Assembly: GCA_018873245.2 (NCBI GenBank)
Contig: JAEMBT020000001.1
Coordinates: forward strand, 13,344,220 to 13,408,219
Source: Archegozetes longisetosus
Lineage: Eukaryota; Arthropoda; Arachnida; Sarcoptiformes; Trhypochthoniidae
Direction of reading: 5' to 3'
Length of the DNA: 64,000 nucleotides
This document shows, piece after piece, positions 58,892-64,000 of the stretch (position 1 is its first letter; every line of letters starts with the position of its first letter). The notes under the pieces were generated by a model that saw nothing but the letters and a program-made list of their open reading frames with translations, was not told the origin of the DNA and made no database searches. Both the position numbers and the translations under genes were made by a program.

Positions 58892-61046
58892 AATTTTGGG
58901 AAAGATATATTCTGATATATATGTTAATGCGATTTTGATGAAATCAGAAGTTTTGTTGGAAAAATTTAACATTTAATCAATTTTGAGTTTTATTATAAAT
59001 CGATTGTTTTGTCTTATTCCGAAATAATAAATACGCCAAGAATTAATCTATCCAGCATTTAATAATAAATTTCTGTGTTTGATTCAAAATATTTTTTGTA
59101 GTATTTAAACATGATTCAGCTTAATAAATTAATAATTACAAAGCATTATTATTACAAAACATAATTAGCACTAACTTGTATCTCATACGTGTTTTCTTAG
59201 TTCATATCTAATTAATCTAAATTAATAAGGATTACATTAAGTCTACCAAGAGCTCAGTAGTTTATTAAAAACATAGTCAATAACATTAGTATTGACTCTT
59301 TTAGTCTAACTTACAATTTAATTTTCAACAATTGTTCGTGAGACTAGCGGAAGAGAACAGAAATAGTTTTCATATCACTCACAATCAGACTTACCTTCTG
59401 CCCGGTTGACAGACGAGACCTCAAACCGGACCATACAATGTCCCGTTTTGTCCCAAATAATTAATCATAGCCGTATTTTGATGACAAAAATTTCAAAGCA
59501 TTCAAACGAATACTTAAAAGATGTGCACGCTATAGATGCAATGCTATCATGAGTTTTGATTAACATTAAGTGCTTTAAATGTTTTTTTGTTTATGTTTTA
59601 TTGGGTCTTAAAATGTTCTCAATTTCACGATTTTGTAAAAAATATTGGTGAAATACTAAAAGCTCCAAAATCTGACACTAAATACATCTTTAAATTGAAT
59701 TAAAATTTTTTTGAAAATATCAAAGAGGGAACCTTTATAGATTCGGTTTTGACTTAGGCAAAAGGTGGTAAGCTTGCTTACAATGATCAGTTCGACATTA
59801 TAACTGAAATGCATTGAAGAAAGTATTCAAACACAAAGTGTAGTGTGTTTTAGGTTCACTTGAAAAATTAGCCACCACTCAGACTATGATCACTATTAAA
59901 TTATTAACTTAATTCTTGCTTTTTAAAATTTTTGTTTGTGATGTAATAAACAATTTTACTGACTTTAATTAATAGAATGCATACGCGTTATTAGATCAGA
60001 ATAAAATAGCGACACCAAACCTTTATTTTAAGTTTGTACAATTTTCTCAAGCCTTGTTTTAAATTATATTAATATAAATTCTAATTTAAACTATCAAAAA
60101 GTGAAAAATATAGAGAAAATATTCATTTTATTAGTAAAAGTCACATATTTTAAAGAAATTATCGAAACAAGGGAAGTTAAGGTATCCTAAGATGCTTTGA
60201 TTATGGTGCCAAACGATACATACTAATATTAAAAATTGAAAATTATTAGTCATGATTGATTCCAAAGGTACATTTTTTTTATTAGAAATGACATCTTTCA
60301 AAAGTTTTTCAAAAGTAAGAATTATTGGTTTAAACCAGATATAAGTCAAGGCAGAAAAGATTAATTATATAACTTTTGATTTTAAACCACAAGTGTTCAA
60401 AACATTAAACTGGGTTTCTTAATCCCTTATCATTTGTAAAATAAATTCAATGTTTGAATTTCTAAGAAATACTTTTTTAAAAGCATATTTCGAAATGAAA
60501 ATCGAAAAACGGAACAACTAATTATCCCGTCGAGTTTTTGGTCTGATGGGATTGGTGGTCACCCTACCAATTGTTGAAATTATTTGATAAATTTTCTTAT
60601 TAAAATCTATTATTCAAGGAGTTCATGTCATAAAATTATAGTTTAAATAATTACTGCAAAAATTAGGCAAACATTTTCGAATTTATGCATTTAAACAATT
60701 TGAAATTTGGTAAATATCAGAAGAGTTTACGTGTAATTATTGAGAAAAGTTAAGCACTTCAAACTTTCTTCAAAGAGATTGTCCTCGGAGTCTATAATAC
60801 TTCGGACATTTGTCTTTCTTTTTATCTATACGATTCGCTAAATTTAGTGCTATAATGAAAAAAGTCTTTGTCAAACTAAGAGCTTAAAAAATGATGCTAA
60901 CCAATACAAGACATACAGAATAGGGGAAATATTTAATAAACTAATAAAACTTTGAATGTAAACTTTTTGTCATTAATTCACTAATGCATGCAAACATATT
61001 AAACATTTTTTCACTGTTCAAAATCACACCTAAATTGATAATGAGA
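58892..61046. other. intergenic with transposon debris, no gene seen
   Basis: 59765-60000 is matched in inverted orientation by 63070-63300 (shared AATAGTGATCACAGTCCGAG-like core, GCCACCACTCAGACTATGATC here), an old dispersed repeat. 60548-60566 reads GGTGGTCACCCTA, the right end of an hAT element like those at 2804 and 21453. A clear left partner was not found. 59440-59465 has TGTCCCGTTTTGTCCC, also like that family. Confidence 0.55.
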
Positions 61047-61055
61047 CTTAAAATC

Positions 61056-61834
61056 GGTTCCATGACACTTAATCGTCCGACATTTATTCGTCAGACACTT
61101 GTTCGTCTACATTTGTTCGTCTGTGACACTTATTCGTCGAATACTTGGTCGTTGGACATTTGTTCGTCTAAGACACTTACTCGTCTAAGACATTTGTTCG
61201 TCCAATACATTTGTTCCTCTAAGACATTTTTTCGTCCACTACATCTGTTCGTCCATTTAACCATTCGATCTACCGACCATTCGACCTAATAAGATATTTA
61301 CTCTCAATATTTCTGTAATTCTCCCACTTCACTGCTAAACAACAAAACAGAAGACAATTGAGGACGTCGTCTTTCATCAAGATTGTAAGTATTATATTCA
61401 TTTCCATCTACTTTTTTTTCTATTTCTAGATCATCAAGACTTAATCCATCGAGATCTCAAAATGCCACTGGAATTTGTGAAGAGTACCAAAGTTAAGGAT
61501 CGACTTGTTCACGATGGATACATTTTCGACAAGGATTATACTAAATAAGGTAAGACCTACTGAAAATGTATCAAATATATTGAGAATTGTAAAGGGCGCG
61601 CATACGGACGGCGAAAGGGTGATTCATCACTCTGATGATCACAACCATGTCCCACAAGGGGCAATGAATCGACGCAAAAAAAATTATTTCACTTGTGTTG
61701 TATCAAGGATAAATATATTTTCAGATGAACAAGCATCCTGAAAGTGTCTTAGACAAACAAATGTCTTAGACGAACAAATGTCCGACGAACAAATGTCTTA
61801 CGAACAAACGGCGACGAACAAGTGTCCTGATACC
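61056..61834. mobile_element. MULE-like element with minisatellite inverted repeats
   Basis: The ends GGTTCCATGACACTTAATCG and (inverted) GGTATCAGGACACTTGTTCG are flanked by a perfect 9-bp duplication CTTAAAATC (61047-61055 and 61835-61843), the size typical of Mutator-like elements. The long subterminal regions are tandem arrays of ACATTTGTTCGTCTAAG-like units, left 61070-61260 and inverted on the right 61745-61830. Inside is a broken FLYWCH domain. Confidence 0.85.
61462..61700 (+). pseudogene. FLYWCH zinc-finger relic of a MULE transposase
   Basis: From ATG 61462 the frame reads MPLEFVKSTKVKDRLVHDGY then FDKDYTK, two stops, and KCIKYIENCKGRA. After a +1 shift it continues AHTDGERVIHHSDDHNHVP. 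The order 'GY-x-Y/F ... W-x-C ... C-K-x-R-A-x-T-x-G ... H-N-H-x-P' is the FLYWCH domain found in MULE transposases and derived host genes. The catalytic domain is absent. Confidence 0.75.
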
Positions 61835-61843
61835 CTTAAAATC

Positions 61844-63495
61844 ATAGCTTGACTCCGACTAATAAGTTTTTGAAACTTAAAAATATGACTTTCAAATGCT
61901 TAAGTAATCCCTCTATATTAAGCGCGAGAGAAAACTCGGTTTAACAAAGACTTTTTCCTTATAGTCCATATTGAATATCAATTGTGGCTTCATCTAGCTC
62001 AATACTTTCATTGTCAGTAAGAACCTGAAAATCACCGACAGCTTTTTTTCTCAGTATAAATATCGAGCTCTGAGTTAAATATGAGTTCGAATCATATAGT
62101 GGGGGTCTTGTATTCAAAAGTTTTTATCACCTTTTATCACCGTGCACCGAGTCACCGTTTTCACTGCGGATGTCGGACCTCCGAGATTTGAATATTTCCT
62201 TCCCTACTAAATTGCAGTATCATAATATTTGAATACGAACATTTATGTTCCTTCAATAAGATCATTGAAAACTAACTTATAAATATTTTTTATTGGTTTC
62301 AAGTTGAAAGTCGAAACTTTCGACGTCGAATTTCGAGCAAATTCGAGGAAGTTCGTCCAAACATTACCGTTTGTAATATGGAAAAGTTAAATATAATTTA
62401 ATATATTCATAATAATGAACATTTTGACTATCTTTGTATTGTTTTACGCTTAATCTTCACTGATTATAAAAAAATTAAACTTTTGTTTCGCCTTTCTTTG
62501 CACCAATTTTGAATTTTTTAGCACCAAATCACTCCCCCCCCCCGTTTAAGCAAAATTTCTGCACCGAATTTCCGGTTCTTAATTATCAGAGAAAATATTT
62601 TTTATTAATTATTTTTAATTGAAGTTTCAATCAAGCTTACTTTCTATTCAGCAAAAACTTTCAACTAATAGTAGTTCGATCATTTCATAACTATTATATT
62701 AAAATCAATTAGATCGCAACTATTACATATAATTATTCAATAATATCGAGACACAATTTTTAAAATTGTATGTTCATTGTATTGTATTAACTACTATAAG
62801 AATTTAGTTATGCATTTGTCTAGAAATTTTATGTTTTCGTGCATGAAATTACAGTTTTCAAAGTATTTATTACTTGAAAGTTTGTTTTCTGTAAAGTACT
62901 TCTATTTTTACAGTTTTGAAAAAAATATTCAAGATAGATTGAAACTTATTTGAAATTGTTTGTATAAATAATGAAAGTGTCTTAGGAAGTATATATTCAA
63001 TGAAAGAGTATCAAAATTCTTTCGATTTGTTTCGATAATTTCTTTAAATATTAATTTATTGTGATCTAATAGCACACCTGCTTTCTATCGCTTGAAGTTA
63101 GTAAACTTGTCTTATTGCACAAAAAAATTTAAAGTAAAAATTAAATTATTAATTTAATAGTGATCACAGTCCGAGTGGCGGCTGATTTTTCGATTAGTGA
63201 ACTCAAAATGCATTATACATCGTGTTTCAATGCTTTTTTCAACGTATTTAAGTATTATTGTCAAACAAGTTCATTGCAAGTATCGAAAAACGTATACGCA
63301 ATTTTTCAAAACGAGAGACAAACACTAAACGTTTATTAGTTCAAAATTTACACAGATTGAATGATATTATATCCACTGATTTTATTTAGACAAAAGAATT
63401 TGCATTTGAAAATTGAATAATTAAAAAAACTGAATATGGAGAACTTAATATTTTCTTCTTTCGTGTATAATCAGATGCTTTTAAACATATGATTA
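61844..63495. other. intergenic, no gene seen
   Basis: AT-rich with a C10 run near 62534. 63070-63300 is the inverted partner of 59765-60000. Nothing coding recognised. Confidence 0.5.
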
Positions 63496-64000
63496 TGTTC
63501 ATCACAACTATGCAAGTAAACGCAAATGATCTAAGTATTAAAATAGATAATATTAGTATTTAATTCAAGAAGATATATTTATGCAAACAGTTTGAAGTTA
63601 AACTAGGCAAATTTTATTTCAAATTTCATCAGAAAGAAATTAGTACCATAAAACTTTCGACGTGAAACAAATAGGAATCTAAAATCATTTAAATTATACA
63701 ATGTGCAATCAAAGGACAATGAGAAAGTAAACGTTTATTATTCGAAAAATAGTCAATACTTTTACATAAAGATTTCAGGAAATACAAAGAAATATTGAGA
63801 GTTTATGACAATATATGTTCGATATGACTGTACACTTCGACATTTTCACTGTAGATATAACGCAACCGAACTTGGAAATTGTTGATAATACTGTAAAGGA
63901 CATCATTCAGAAAGACTCTCGACCAACATTTCCTGTCAAATCATTCAAAGCACTACCAGTTCTCTCGAATTTCTCAATCAAATTCGTGATCGTTTAAGAA
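63496..64000. repeat. dispersed repeat, copy 2 (truncated by window end)
   Basis: Direct copy of 10055-10556, with scattered substitutions. On the minus strand it carries the same HTH-like relic (IEKFERTGSALNDLTGN). It continues beyond the window. Confidence 0.75.

Noticed and set aside
60131-60349. 72-codon minus-strand ORF
   Set aside because: No family signature. It lies in hAT-related debris.
61070-61260. CRISPR-like or coding repeat (ORF 60984-61289)
   Set aside because: Tandem transposon subterminal units repeated in inverted orientation at 61745-61830. The ORF is a chance frame through them.
62060-62110. tRNA-like GAGTTCGAATC box
   Set aside because: The upstream 70 bases do not fold into a cloverleaf and lack an A box.

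Overview
This is eukaryotic DNA, very AT-rich and intron-containing. It is most likely from an arthropod, and I would guess a mite, with low confidence on that last step. The evidence is short introns (about 50-85 nt, GT...AG), two arthropod-type gustatory receptor (GR) loci with the usual small 3' exons, CARD-caspase genes, and abundant DNA transposons (hAT, Tc1/mariner, pogo-like, MULE). I see no bacterial operons, tRNA, rRNA or CRISPR. Exon structures below were assembled by hand from reading frame, splice sites and paralogue comparison. No transcript data or database search was available.

Layout. 0-10 kb: transposon debris around one real gene, a three-exon RNase H1 paralogue (4289-5074, minus) whose catalytic acidic residues are all replaced. 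An hAT element with a perfect 8-bp target duplication lies beside it (5277-7344). 10-21 kb: an intact GR gene (12269-13649, minus), a GR gene with one in-frame stop (19495-20905, plus), GR relics and several terminal-inverted-repeat elements. One of these (15214-15813) carries a heat-shock-element-like array with a TATA box. 22-23 kb: an intronless SREBP-like bHLH-zipper protein without membrane anchor (22045-22845, minus).

24-38 kb and 57-59 kb: a caspase cluster. Six copies share a five-exon plan (CARD half / CARD half plus p20 / three p10 exons). Two look intact (34895-36230 and 56872-58891), and four are damaged. The family keeps the catalytic His and Cys, but both arginines that normally bind P1 aspartate appear to be missing.

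38.8-52.6 kb: a giant inverted repeat with 5.5-kb arms and a 2.8-kb spacer. Each arm carries one intact three-exon gene for a protein of about 940 residues: RCC1 repeats followed by two protein-kinase domains resembling the PEK/PKR/GCN2 (eIF2-alpha kinase) group. The second kinase has DFS instead of DFG. The arms are almost identical in introns and 3' flank. In two islands, the inter-kinase linker and the last exon, they differ only by amino-acid-changing substitutions. The spacer holds a pseudogene that joins a piece of this kinase in frame to a caspase CARD. A second, almost perfect palindrome (52747-56592) follows immediately.

Interpretation (inference): 24-59 kb is a rapidly duplicating island of RCC1/double-kinase genes and CARD-caspases, with the marks of an innate-immunity or cell-death locus in an evolutionary arms race. 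This is the best candidate for an undescribed system. The remaining sequence is intergenic and repeat-derived.
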